64,000 nt of DNA, from the NCBI GenBank assembly GCA_963720885.1, contig CAVRGW010000005.1, positions 496,001 through 560,000 of the forward strand, read 5' to 3'. Numbering within the stretch: position 1 is the stretch's first letter; each line of letters starts with the position of its first letter. Position numbers and translations under genes: made by a program. The DNA is from DATLLN01 sp963720885. GTDB lineage: Bacteria; Actinomycetota; Thermoleophilia; Gaiellales; JAICJC01. Positions 35,778-44,840 of this stretch are shown one piece after another. Below the pieces are notes generated by a model. That model made no database searches, was not told the origin of the DNA, and saw only the letters and a program-made list of their open reading frames with translations.

Positions 35778-35939
35778 GTGTTCCGCTCGTTCCGAGGAGA
35801 GCGTGGGAGCGTCACCAGTGAGGTGACGTTCGGTGCGCTCTGCATTGGGATCCTGGTGCTGGGCGGTCTGTGGGTCGTGGCGCAGCTCGAGGGCGTCTCG
35901 TTCCAGGTGCTCCTGCAGCAGATCCGCGACGGTCACTAG
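35778..35939 (+). CDS. Flp/TadE-like small prepilin
   Basis: 53 residues: a short basic leader VFRSFRGERG, then SVTSEVTFGALCIGILVLGGLWVV, that is Gly followed by a hydrophobic helix with Glu at +5 as in Flp-type prepilins, and a 20-residue tail. GTG at 35778 is chosen because a G-rich stretch (GGGGGG at 35767-35772) lies 5 bases before it; an earlier GTG at 35754 adds residues of no obvious signal value. Could also be a TadE-like minor pilin. Confidence 0.6.
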   Translation: MFRSFRGERGSVTSEVTFGALCIGILVLGGLWVVAQLEGVSFQVLLQQIRDGH

Positions 35940-35977
35940 CACGATCGACGCATCGCAATCCCGCTAGGCTCTGCGGG

Positions 35978-37747
35978 ATGATCTTTCGCCGCCTGCTCGG
36001 CTTTCTCCGGCCGTATCGCGGGCAGGTCGTCGCGTCCGTGCTGCTGGCGCTCGCGTCCCAGATCTGCGCGCTTGCGATCCCCTATCTGACCGGCCGCTCG
36101 ATCGATGCGGCGACCGACGGGGATCGCACGCTGCTACTCGAGCTGGCAGCGCTGATCGTGGCGATGGGCGCGCTCAAGGGCGTGCTCATGTTCTTCCGCC
36201 GCTGGCTCGCCGGCCGGCTGTCGCTGGCCGTCGAGTTCGACGTGCGAAACGGCATGTACACCCACTTGCAGCGGCTGTCCTACGGGTTCTTCGACCGCCA
36301 CCAGACCGGCCAGCTGATGTCCCGGGCGACCGTCGACCTGCAGGCGGTGAGGTTCTTCCTCGGCTACGGCCTGATCTTCTTCAGCCAGCACGTGCTGACG
36401 GTGGTGATCGTGCTGATCGCGCTGTCACTGCTGAACGTCGAGCTGATGCTGATCGCGATCGCCATCGCGCCGGTGCTGATGGTGATGGCCTACCGGTACT
36501 CGCGGATCAGCCACCCCATCCTCAAGGAGGTGCAGCAGCGGGTCGCCGACGTGACCACCCAGGCCGAGGAGAACGTGGTCGGCGTGCGGGTGGTCAAGGC
36601 GTTCGCACAGGAGCAGCACGAGACCACCCGCTTTCGGGGCGGCTCCGAGCGGATCTTCCGGCAGGGCATCAGGGCCGCCCGGCTGCAGGCCCGTTACGTG
36701 CCGGCAATGTCGGCCCTGCCCAGCCTGGCGATCGCCGGGGTGCTGCTGGTCGGCGGCCACCAGGTGATCCAGGGAGACCTGACGCTGGGCGACTTCTTCG
36801 CCGTCAACGCCTACCTGCTGCTGCTGGTGATGCCGCTGCGGATGATCGGCATGTGGGTCGGCCAGTACCAGCGGGCGATGGCGTCCGGCGAACGGATCTT
36901 CGAGGTGCTGGACGAGGAGCGCGACATCGTCGAGCTGCCGGACGCCCGCCCCCTGCCCGATGGGCCGGGGCTGGTGCGTTTCGACGACGTTTCGTTCTCC
37001 TACGAGGAGGGCCGCACGGTGCTCTCGGACGTCGACCTGACGATCGAGGCGGGGCGCACGGTGGCGCTGATTGGCCCGACCGGATGCGGCAAGACGACGC
37101 TGACCGCCCTCATCCCCCGGTTCTACGACGTCGACCGCGGCCGGGTGCTGGTCGACGGCCTGGACGTGCGCGATGCCAAGCTGGACTCGCTGCGGGCCGC
37201 GATCGGCATCGTCGGCCAGGACACCTTCCTGTTCTCGACGACGGTCGCCGAGAACATCGCCTACGGGCGGCCGGAGGCGACGCCCGAGCAGATCTGCGAC
37301 GCCGCGGTGCGCGCCCAGGCGCACGAGTTCATCATGGACCTGCCCGACGGCTACGACACGCGGATCGGAGAGCGCGGCCTGTCGCTGTCGGGCGGCCAGC
37401 GCCAGCGGATCGCGATCGCCCGCGCGCTTCTGATGGACCCGCGGATCCTCATCCTGGACGACGCCACGGCGTCGGTCGACGCCTCGACCGAGGCCAAGAT
37501 CACGCTGGCGATGCGCGAGGTGATGCGCGGACGGACGACGCTGATCATCGCCCACCGGCTGTCCACGATCTCGCTGGCCGAGGAGGTCGTCGTGCTCGAG
37601 CAGGGGCGCATCGTCGCCCGCGGCCAGCACGCGCTGCTGATGGACAAGAGCCCGGTCTACCGCCAGATCTACGAGCACGGCCTGGTCGACCGCACGTTCG
37701 TGCAGCTCGATCCGGACGGTGCGCCGATCGAGAAGGAGGCCGGATGA
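35978..37747 (+). CDS. ABC exporter, membrane plus ATPase (half 1)
   Basis: 589 residues: six transmembrane helices (residues 15-310) and an ATPase domain with Walker A GPTGCGKTT, signature LSGGQRQR, Walker B ILILDDATAS and the H-loop IIAHRLS. The Walker B ends DD rather than DE: the catalytic Glu is replaced by Asp, a common mark of the degenerate site in heterodimeric exporters. ATG at 35978 follows TAGGCT (35965-35970) by 7 bases. The next gene overlaps it (ATGA). Confidence 0.9.
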   Translation: MIFRRLLGFLRPYRGQVVASVLLALASQICALAIPYLTGRSIDAATDGDRTLLLELAALIVAMGALKGVLMFFRRWLAGRLSLAVEFDVRNGMYTHLQRLSYGFFDRHQTGQLMSRATVDLQAVRFFLGYGLIFFSQHVLTVVIVLIALSLLNVELMLIAIAIAPVLMVMAYRYSRISHPILKEVQQRVADVTTQAEENVVGVRVVKAFAQEQHETTRFRGGSERIFRQGIRAARLQARYVPAMSALPSLAIAGVLLVGGHQVIQGDLTLGDFFAVNAYLLLLVMPLRMIGMWVGQYQRAMASGERIFEVLDEERDIVELPDARPLPDGPGLVRFDDVSFSYEEGRTVLSDVDLTIEAGRTVALIGPTGCGKTTLTALIPRFYDVDRGRVLVDGLDVRDAKLDSLRAAIGIVGQDTFLFSTTVAENIAYGRPEATPEQICDAAVRAQAHEFIMDLPDGYDTRIGERGLSLSGGQRQRIAIARALLMDPRILILDDATASVDASTEAKITLAMREVMRGRTTLIIAHRLSTISLAEEVVVLEQGRIVARGQHALLMDKSPVYRQIYEHGLVDRTFVQLDPDGAPIEKEAG

Positions 37748-39549
37748 GGGCCACCAGCTTCGGCAGCCACGTCGGCCGGCTGGGCCACGCCGGCAGCGGC
37801 CTGGGCTGGCGGGCGACCGTCCGCCGGGTGACCAGCCTGATCGGCTACACGCGTCCCTACGCGGGCCGGGCGATCCTGGCGATGATCGCCCTGCTGCTCA
37901 GCACGGCCGCGACGATCGGCGGCCCGCTGGTCGCCAAGCAGGCGATCGACGAGGGCATCGTCCCCGGCGACGAGAGCTCGCTGCAGATGTGGGTGGTCGT
38001 GTTCCTGATCGTCGCCGGGATCGGCTGGGCCGCGTCGGCGGCCCAGAGCTATCTGACCAGCTGGGTCGGCGAGCGGGTCCTCACCGACCTCCGGGTCGAC
38101 CTCTTCGAGCACGTGCAGCGGCTCGACCTGGGCTTCTTCGAGCGCACCCGCGCCGGAGTGGTCATCTCGCGCCTGACCAACGACGTCGAGGCGCTGGAGA
38201 CGCTGGTCACCGACGGCCCCACCACCCTCCTCCAGAACACCGTCACGCTGATCGGCTCCGCCCTGGTGTTGTTCTACCTGGACTGGCAGCTGGCGCTGGC
38301 CACGCTGACCGTGTTCCCGGGGATGGCGATCGCCACCGCGCTGTTTCGCCGGTACTCGTCACGCGCCTACCGCCGCACCCGGGAGCGGCTGGCAGAGGTG
38401 ACCGCCTCGCTGCAGGAGGACATCTCGGGCGTACGCGTCGTCCAGGCGTTCCGCCGCGAGCGGGCGAACGAGCGGCGGTTCCACGAGGTGAACGGCGCCT
38501 ACCGCGAGGCCAACGTGCAGACGGTCAACGTCAGCGCCGTCTACTTCCCGGTCGTCGACCTGCTGTCGGCTACGGCCATGGCGGTGGTACTCGGGTACGG
38601 CGGCGTGCTGGTGATCGACGGCCAGATCACGACCGGCGACCTGTTCGTGTTCATCGGGCTGCTCTCGTACTTCTTCGAGCCCGTGCAGCAGCTGTCGCAG
38701 TTCTACCAGACGTTCCTGGCAGGAACGGCGGCGCTGGACAAGATCTTCGACGTGCTGGATACGGATCCCCGGCTGACCGACAGGCCGGACGCGGAGGATC
38801 TGCAGCAGATCACGGGGCGGGTCGAGTTCGAGGACGTCCGCTTCGCGTACCGCGAGGGCGGCGCCGAGGTGCTGCACGGCATCTCGTTCGCCGTCCAGCC
38901 GGGCCAGACGGTGGCGCTGGTCGGCCACACCGGCGCCGGCAAGTCGACCATCGTCAAGCTGCTCGCCCGGTTCTACGACCCGACCGGCGGCCGCGTGCTG
39001 GTCGACGGCCACGATCTGCGGGACGTGACCATGGCGTCGCTGCATCGGCAGCTGGGGATGGTGCCGCAGGAGGGATTCCTGTTCGCCCGCAGCGTGGCCG
39101 AGAACATCGCCTTCGGCCGCCCGGACGCGAGCCGCGAGGAGGTCGAGGCCGCGGCCCGCGCCGTCGGCGCGCACGAGTTCATCGCGGCCCTGCCCGAGGG
39201 CTACGACACATCGATCGCCGAGCGCGGCGCCCGGCTGTCGATCGGCCAGCGCCAGCTGGTCGCGTTCGCCCGCGCGCTGCTGGCCAACCCGCGGCTGCTG
39301 ATCCTGGACGAGGCGACGTCGAGCGTCGACATCCCGACCGAGGCGCGGATCGAGCATGCCCTGGAGACGCTGCTCGCCGACCGCACGGCGTTCGTGGTGG
39401 CGCACCGGCTCTCGACGATCCGCCGCGCCGACGTGATCGTCGTGCTCGAGCACGGCGAGATCATCGAGTCCGGCACGCACGAGCAGCTGATCGCGGCGAG
39501 GGGCCGGTACTTCGCGCTGTACGACGACTGGGTCGACGCGGTCGCGTAG
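37744..39549 (+). CDS. ABC exporter, membrane plus ATPase (half 2)
   Basis: 601 residues with an N-terminal extension of about 30, six transmembrane helices and an ATPase domain: Walker A GHTGAGKSTIV, Walker B LLILDEATSS with the catalytic Glu, and H-loop VVAHRLS. Its signature loop reads LSIGQRQ instead of LSGGQ. With the upstream gene it should form a heterodimer with one strong and one weak ATP site, as in BmrCD or TM287/288-type drug or lipid exporters. The substrate is not predictable. Confidence 0.9.
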   Translation: MRATSFGSHVGRLGHAGSGLGWRATVRRVTSLIGYTRPYAGRAILAMIALLLSTAATIGGPLVAKQAIDEGIVPGDESSLQMWVVVFLIVAGIGWAASAAQSYLTSWVGERVLTDLRVDLFEHVQRLDLGFFERTRAGVVISRLTNDVEALETLVTDGPTTLLQNTVTLIGSALVLFYLDWQLALATLTVFPGMAIATALFRRYSSRAYRRTRERLAEVTASLQEDISGVRVVQAFRRERANERRFHEVNGAYREANVQTVNVSAVYFPVVDLLSATAMAVVLGYGGVLVIDGQITTGDLFVFIGLLSYFFEPVQQLSQFYQTFLAGTAALDKIFDVLDTDPRLTDRPDAEDLQQITGRVEFEDVRFAYREGGAEVLHGISFAVQPGQTVALVGHTGAGKSTIVKLLARFYDPTGGRVLVDGHDLRDVTMASLHRQLGMVPQEGFLFARSVAENIAFGRPDASREEVEAAARAVGAHEFIAALPEGYDTSIAERGARLSIGQRQLVAFARALLANPRLLILDEATSSVDIPTEARIEHALETLLADRTAFVVAHRLSTIRRADVIVVLEHGEIIESGTHEQLIAARGRYFALYDDWVDAVA

Positions 39550-39573
39550 CCGAGCCTCAAGAAATCCCCGCAA

Positions 39574-40725
39574 ATGCTCGATATCAAGGGAGTGCGGGGG
39601 CTGAGACGAGGGATCTGCGCGAGCGCCGTCGCGCTGTGCTGGCTTGTGGGCGCGGGCGCCGCCCAGGCGTCCGCGCCGCCGACCGACGTCTCGACGTCCT
39701 TCTGGGCGCACAGCCAGGTGATCTGGGCGGTCGGCAGCGGCTGGATGAACAACCGCATCGGCACGACGTTCTCGCCCGGCTACCCGGCGACCCGCCAGGC
39801 CGCCGCGCGGGCGCTCGCCAACCTCGCCTTCACGCAGAACGGCACGCCCGTGTCCGGGACGCCCTACCAGCAGGCGGTCGCCGCGGGCTGGATCCCCGCC
39901 GGCACCGGCAGCGACGGGCAGATCACGCAGCTCGAGTTCGACCGCGGCGTGGTTGCAGTGCTCGGGCTCCGCGGCAGCGTCACGCAGCTGAACGGCCTCC
40001 GCGCCGCGGATGGCTGGCACCCGTTCGTGCCCAACGGCTTCGGCACGGAGCAGATGGTGAAGGCGATCGGCGGGCGGATCAACGCACCCTGGGCGTCGGA
40101 CGCCTGGGAGACCTGGCCGGGAACACCGCTCAAGCGGGCGAGCCTGGCGGCCGAGGCCTACCAGCTCGCCCACCTGCCGTCCTGGTGGCGGTCGAGCGTG
40201 ACCGGACTGCTCGCCGCGCGCACGGCGATGCCAGTGTATTCGCCACTGCAGAAGGCGGTGATCGGGATGGCGTTCCGCTACGCCAACGCCCCGTACGTGT
40301 GGGGCGGCACCTCGCCCGACCCCCAGTCGCTGTTCGGCTACAACGTCCCCGGCGGATTCGACTGCTCGGGCTACGTGTGGTGGGTGCTGAAGCTGCACAC
40401 CTACACGCCGGCCGGCCAGTCGCCATGGAGCGGCAACGCGACGATCACCGCGCGCACCACCTACGACATGGCCCGCGCGCTGCCCGTCAGCAAGCGCGTC
40501 CCCCGCTCCCAGCTGCGGCCCGGTGACGTGGTCTTCTGGAGCTCGGCCCCGAACGGCGTCAACACCGCCTACGGCACCGTCTACCACGCCGGTATCTACC
40601 TGGGCAACGGCTGGGCGATCAACAGCCACGGCGACGGCGACGGCGTCACGCTCAACTCGATGGCGTCCGGCTGGTTCCACGACGCCTTCGCCTTCGGCTG
40701 GCACGTGCTCCCCGCCGGGCGCTGA
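39574..40725 (+). CDS. Secreted NlpC/P60 peptidoglycan hydrolase
   Basis: 383 residues: signal peptide, an SLH-like helical region (residues about 40-210), and a C-terminal NlpC/P60 domain with the catalytic Cys in GGFDCSGYVWW and His in VYHAGIYLGNGWAINSH. It cleaves peptidoglycan stem peptides outside the cell. ATG at 39574 is given; GTG at 39592 would leave a more typical signal-peptide n-region (VRGLRRG). A CCCCGCA/TGCGGGG inverted repeat (39566-39597) overlaps the start and may influence translation. Confidence 0.87.
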   Translation: MLDIKGVRGLRRGICASAVALCWLVGAGAAQASAPPTDVSTSFWAHSQVIWAVGSGWMNNRIGTTFSPGYPATRQAAARALANLAFTQNGTPVSGTPYQQAVAAGWIPAGTGSDGQITQLEFDRGVVAVLGLRGSVTQLNGLRAADGWHPFVPNGFGTEQMVKAIGGRINAPWASDAWETWPGTPLKRASLAAEAYQLAHLPSWWRSSVTGLLAARTAMPVYSPLQKAVIGMAFRYANAPYVWGGTSPDPQSLFGYNVPGGFDCSGYVWWVLKLHTYTPAGQSPWSGNATITARTTYDMARALPVSKRVPRSQLRPGDVVFWSSAPNGVNTAYGTVYHAGIYLGNGWAINSHGDGDGVTLNSMASGWFHDAFAFGWHVLPAGR

Positions 40726-40739
40726 TAGCCTCCGCCTCG

Positions 40740-41651
40740 ATGGAGGCCGAGTCGCAGGCACCCGAGCCCGAGCAGCTCCCCGCAGGGTCGGAGCCGGCTC
40801 CGGGCACCCCGGTCAGCGTACGCGCCGAGCGCGGCGCGCGGATGACGCCGGCCGAGGCCGTGCGCGACATGCGGATCAACCTGCCGGCCCGCGGCAACCG
40901 CAAGCTGCGCGACCTGATCGAGCGGGTGAACCGTGACGAGTCACTGAAGGCGCTGTGGCACGCCGCCAACGTCAACGCCGTCACCCGGCTGCAGATCAAC
41001 GACCACTCGTGGGTGCACATACAGATCGTCACCAACATCGGGCTGAAGCTGCTGCGCGAGCTGCGCCGCGCCGGCGTCGAGCCGGGGATGGTTACCGACT
41101 ACGGGATGGAGTTCGAGGACGCCGAGGTGGTCACCGTGCTGGGCTGCCTGACGCACTGCCTGGGCATGGCCATCCACCGCTCCAACCACGAGGAGATGAG
41201 CCTGTTCCTGGCAGCCGACCGGATCCCGTCGCTGCTCGAGGGTGTGTACGACGAGCCCGAGCGGACGATCGTCATGGCCGAGGTACTGCAGACGATCATC
41301 AGCCACCGCTCCGACGGCGAGCCGCTGTCCGTCGAGGCCGGCGTCGTCCGCGTGGCCGACGCGCTTGACATGGCCAAGGGCCGCTCACGGATCCCGTTCG
41401 AGACGGGCCGCGTCTCGATCCACTCGCTGTCCGCCGCTGCTATCGAGGCCGTCAACATCCGCTCCAGCGGCACCGGCAAGGTGCTCGTGGAGATCGTCCT
41501 CAACAACTCCGCCGGGCTCTTCCAGGTCGACAACCTACTCAAGTCGAAGCTGCACGGATCCGGCCTGGAATCCCACATCGAGGTCGAGGCGGACATCGAG
41601 GGCGAGACCGAGAAACGCCTGCTCGGCGCCTTCCGGCTGGGCTCAGAGTAG
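40740..41651 (+). CDS. HD-superfamily phosphohydrolase-like protein (degenerate HD)
   Basis: 303 residues. The helical core LGCLTHCLGMAIHRSNHEE matches the segment that in relatives reads HD-I-G-x-x-V-H-R-x-N-H-E, but the Asp of the HD pair is Cys here. Other conserved parts (VRVADALDMAKGRSRIPFETG and a C-terminal alpha/beta domain) are intact. ATG 8 bases after TAGCCT (40726-40731). Loss of the metal-binding Asp suggests altered or lost hydrolase activity. Confidence 0.75.
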   Translation: MEAESQAPEPEQLPAGSEPAPGTPVSVRAERGARMTPAEAVRDMRINLPARGNRKLRDLIERVNRDESLKALWHAANVNAVTRLQINDHSWVHIQIVTNIGLKLLRELRRAGVEPGMVTDYGMEFEDAEVVTVLGCLTHCLGMAIHRSNHEEMSLFLAADRIPSLLEGVYDEPERTIVMAEVLQTIISHRSDGEPLSVEAGVVRVADALDMAKGRSRIPFETGRVSIHSLSAAAIEAVNIRSSGTGKVLVEIVLNNSAGLFQVDNLLKSKLHGSGLESHIEVEADIEGETEKRLLGAFRLGSE

Positions 41652-41696
41652 GACCCCAGGGGCCGATAACCCCTTTGGTACGATGTGCCGGCCCTG

Positions 41697-41767
41697 TGCG
41701 GGGTCGTCTAATGGTAGGACGCCTGACTCTGGATCAGGTAGTCGGGGTTCGAGTCCCTGCCCCGCAG
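41697..41767 (+). tRNA. tRNA-Gln (CUG)
   Basis: 71 bases with a full cloverleaf: acceptor TGCGGGG/CCCCGCA, a short D-arm, anticodon arm CCTGA-CTCTGGA-TCAGG (anticodon CTG), T-arm GGGTTCGAGTCCC-type and discriminator G. A TACGAT box lies at 41680-41685. CCA is not encoded. Confidence 0.95.
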
Positions 41768-42146
41768 CCTCGCTCGTAGACTCAAATCCCCCCACTCCCA
41801 CTGCCCGGAACGACCGGCGGGGACACCCAGGGGGACACCGGCGACCCAGCGATATGACGCTCATGGTGACGGTCGCCGACGGCTCGGCTGGCGGCGTGCG
41901 GCAATGCGGCGCAGGACAACGGCCGCCTCGTCGCGCGCTCGTAGGCGAGCCATGCCGGCGAGCACCCATCCGGGCCACGCATCTGGCGGATTGTCCGCAG
42001 CCGATCCAGCAGTTGCCGAGCGAGCATACGATCCTGCGCCGGGTCGAATGCAGCGGGGTGGCTTCGCGGAGTCTCGACCGGAGCTCGGTCTTGTGGTCAG
42101 AGGGACTCCCCGGGGTTCGCATCTTGTGGGGTGTGAGGCGGTAAGG
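41768..42146. other. Gene-free stretch beside tRNA-Gln
   Basis: No convincing gene is seen. Just after the tRNA lies GGGGACACCCAGGGGGACACC, which in one frame reads GTTGGDTQGDTGD before a stop and is reminiscent of the C-terminal tails of tyrosine recombinases, but the frame is closed just upstream. Together with the truncated gene at 42147-42871 it may mark an old integration or deletion at the tRNA. Confidence 0.4.
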
Positions 42147-42871
42147 ACGCAGTCCGAATCGCGGAAGCGGCTCTCGCCGCGAATGAGGGTCGACGCTGAC
42201 GACAGCGCGCGCGGTTGACCTGATCGACCAGTTCCTGCGCGGCGGCGTGGGCGCCGCGGCTCCGAAACTCGTGCGCCGCGTAGCTGAGCGGGATGCAGCC
42301 GCGCCAATCGCGGGTGCGGGATCTGCAGCCGTACCGTTGGCACGCGCCCGCTGAACGGCTCCCGGCTCCGCCAATCCAGGAACACGCCTGATCGCACCGA
42401 GCTGGCGAGTCGTCGAGGCAGCAAGCGCCGCGCGATCCCGCGGAGACCGGTATCCACGCCGACAACTCGATACCAGCCATCCAACCGAGCAAGCTCGATC
42501 TCGCTGGCCCGCACCAGTCGCGCGCCATCAACGTTGATTAGCTGCCGGTCGAGCACATCCCGCTTGGGCAACACCTCCTGCCGGCCGACGTTCGAAGGGC
42601 TCCAGATCCAGCCGCACCTCACTCAACAACGCCGGCCATGCTCGATGTCGGCAATCGCGGTTGCAGGCACGAAAACGCTCCTACCGGCGACGGATGCGAG
42701 CAACCCGCTCACGGTCGGGTACTCCGCGCCGCCCAGCCGAACGATCACATCCTCCACGCGGCCGACCCGCCCACCAGAACGATCCACGACGTCGCCTCCG
42801 GTGACAAGCGACAGGTGCCGAACCGCGGGTGCTGCAACGATGCTCACAGCGCAACGAGTGTACTTCGCCAC
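42147..42871 (-). pseudogene. Decayed MgtE-like magnesium transporter gene, 5' part
   Basis: Reading three frames in turn gives a continuous PRC-barrel plus MgtE_N-like protein: TGGDVVDRSGGRVGRVEDVIV, VPATAIADIEHG, then VRLDLEPFERR, then EVLPKRDVLDRQLINVDGAR and VVGVDTGLRGIARRLLPRRL, then AAHEFRSRGAHAAAQELVDQV. At least three single-base breaks occur (near 42640, 42588 and 42280). The CBS and membrane domains are absent, so this is a true remnant, truncated on the side facing tRNA-Gln. It is divergent from corA, another magnesium transporter. Confidence 0.65.
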
Positions 42872-42930
42872 CGGCGCGGATCATGGGCGGACGACCTGAC
42901 CACCTGGGTCGGGGGGTAGGGTTTGCCGGT

Positions 42931-43914
42931 GTGATCGTCGGTCGTGCCATCTACCGCGACGGCAAGCGGGTCGCCGAGCCTGAGGATTTCGCGAGTATGG
43001 CTGCCGCCTGTCGCAAGGACGGCGGGATCGCGTGGATCGGCCTTTACCGTCCGACGCGTGAGGAGTTCGCCCAGGTGGCTCGTGGGTTCGATCTACACGA
43101 GCTCGCCGTCGAGGACGCGGTCCATGCTCACCAACGAGCGAAGCTCGAGCGATACGGCGACACCTTGTTCTGCGTGCTGCGTCCGGCGCGGTACATCGAC
43201 GAGACCGAAACCGTCGAGTTCGGCGAGGTGCATGTCTTCGCCGGCCCGCGGTTCGTCATCACCGTCCGCCACAGCGAGGCGCCCCACCTGAGCGAGGTGC
43301 GCCACGACCTGGAGGCCCGTCCCGACCTGCTGCGCCGCGGGACCGTGGCGATCCTCCACGCGATCCTCGACCGTGTAATCGATGACTACGCCCCGGTTGT
43401 CGCCGGCGTGGAGAACGACATCGACGAGATCGAGGACGAGGTGTTCGGCGGCAGCGCCAACGTCTCCAGGCGGGTCTACCAGTTGACCCGCGAAGTCATC
43501 GCGTTCCAGCGGGCCACCAAGCCACTCGTACCGATGCTCGACCAGCTGATGGACGACGAATCCGTCGACGACGAGGAAAGCCGCTACCTGCGCAACGTCC
43601 AGGATCACGCGCTACGCCTTCAGGATCAGGCCGACGGGTTCCGCCAGCTCCTGCAGAACATCCTCAACGTCAACCTCACGCTCGAGACCAAAGCCCTGAG
43701 CGAGGCCTCCCACAAGCAGGACGAGGAGATCAAGAAGATCTCAGCCTGGGCGGCGATCCTCTTCGCCCCCACGCTGATCGGGACGGTCTACGGGATGAAC
43801 TTCGACCACATGCCCGAGCTGCACTGGCGGTTCGGATATGAGTTCGCGCTCGGACTCATGCTCGCCATGTCGCTGACTCTCTACGTTGTCTTCAAGCGGC
43901 GCAGCTGGATCTGA
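42931..43914 (+). CDS. corA: CorA-family magnesium/cobalt transporter
   Basis: 327 residues: soluble alpha/beta domain, long stalk helix, and two C-terminal transmembrane helices with the YGMNF selectivity motif (GMN). GTG at 42931 lies 8 bases after TAGGGT (42917-42922); upstream in-frame starts precede this box. The loop between the helices ends MPELHW, as in CorA. It stands next to a decayed MgtE-like gene. Confidence 0.93.
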   Translation: MIVGRAIYRDGKRVAEPEDFASMAAACRKDGGIAWIGLYRPTREEFAQVARGFDLHELAVEDAVHAHQRAKLERYGDTLFCVLRPARYIDETETVEFGEVHVFAGPRFVITVRHSEAPHLSEVRHDLEARPDLLRRGTVAILHAILDRVIDDYAPVVAGVENDIDEIEDEVFGGSANVSRRVYQLTREVIAFQRATKPLVPMLDQLMDDESVDDEESRYLRNVQDHALRLQDQADGFRQLLQNILNVNLTLETKALSEASHKQDEEIKKISAWAAILFAPTLIGTVYGMNFDHMPELHWRFGYEFALGLMLAMSLTLYVVFKRRSWI

Positions 43915-44089
43915 CCGCAGCCCAAAGCGGCCACCGGAGCCGCGGGCCACCTTCGACGAGACGGCGGTCGAGCTCCAGCCGTTCAGAGGCCCGGTAGCGG
44001 ACAAAGGCAGCCGCGGAGCGCTCCGTCCCAACGTGGAGCTCGAGCGGGGCCACGCCCACAGGTCGCGCAGGTGCGGCACAATCTTTGGC

Positions 44090-44686
44090 TTAGCCTCCTC
44101 CGGGTCCGGGCGGGGCGGCTTTCGGGGGCTCAGCCCGTCCCCGTTGAGTGGCGTGATGTCGCTGTTCCCCCGGCGGATCTTCCGGGGAAGCCGTTGAGGG
44201 CTGCCACTCCAAGGCCGTGAAACCCGCGGAGTGGACTCCGACCGCAACGAGGGAGCTTCCGAGGACCACCGCGCCGGCGATCCAATCGAAGTGCCAGAAC
44301 CCCGCGACCAGTCCCAGGAGCGCGGCGCTCTGAGCGATGGCTTTCGCACCGACCACGATGCGTGAGTCGGTCCGACGGCGCCGGAACTGTTCCTGGCGGT
44401 TGACCATGATCAGGGCGGCGAGGAGCGGGATTGCGACCGCGAAGGCGATGACACAGGTCATCGCGGCGGTATCCGCAGGATACGGAAGCAGCGCCTGCAC
44501 GATGACGACGCCAATCCCGATCAGCCCCCCGTAGATCAGGTTGTCCTGGCGGAGCCACTCCTCTTTCAGCTCAGGATCCTGCGTGATGCTCCGCGCGAGC
44601 CGTTCGGCTTCTTGCGCGAGCCGTTCGGATTCCTGCTCCGCGGCTTTCCTGGAGGCTGCTGCGTCGTGCGCTGGGTCCTGGTTCAC
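44090..44686 (-). CDS. Hypothetical membrane protein
   Basis: 198 residues: an N-terminal charged helix (AAEQESERLAQEAERLARSI), four hydrophobic helices (residues about 50-165) and a Pro/Gly-rich tail. The GTG start (reading VNQDPAHD) has no obvious box. The 175 bases between corA and its stop hold no gene. No family recognised. Confidence 0.65.
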   Translation of the reverse strand: MNQDPAHDAAASRKAAEQESERLAQEAERLARSITQDPELKEEWLRQDNLIYGGLIGIGVVIVQALLPYPADTAAMTCVIAFAVAIPLLAALIMVNRQEQFRRRRTDSRIVVGAKAIAQSAALLGLVAGFWHFDWIAGAVVLGSSLVAVGVHSAGFTALEWQPSTASPEDPPGEQRHHATQRGRAEPPKAAPPGPGGG

Positions 44687-44840
44687 GGTGACCGCCCCGC
44701 AGCCCTCTCCCCGGCTCCGGGCAGGCTAGCGGGGGCTAAACGTGGTTGCCTCAGATCACCTTGACCCTAGACCATACGGCCCAACCCCGCCGAAACCATC
44801 GCGCCGGGCAACAGCACGAACACACCGAGCATCACGGCGA

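Noticed and set aside
41657..41675. AGGGG-loop-CCCCT hairpin as a terminator of the HD-like gene
   Set aside because: The stem is short, has no T run, and overlaps the tRNA-Gln promoter region.
41768..41855. Integrase 3' end next to tRNA-Gln
   Set aside because: The frame reading GGDTQGDTGD has a stop just upstream and no catalytic motifs; only kept as a possible scar.
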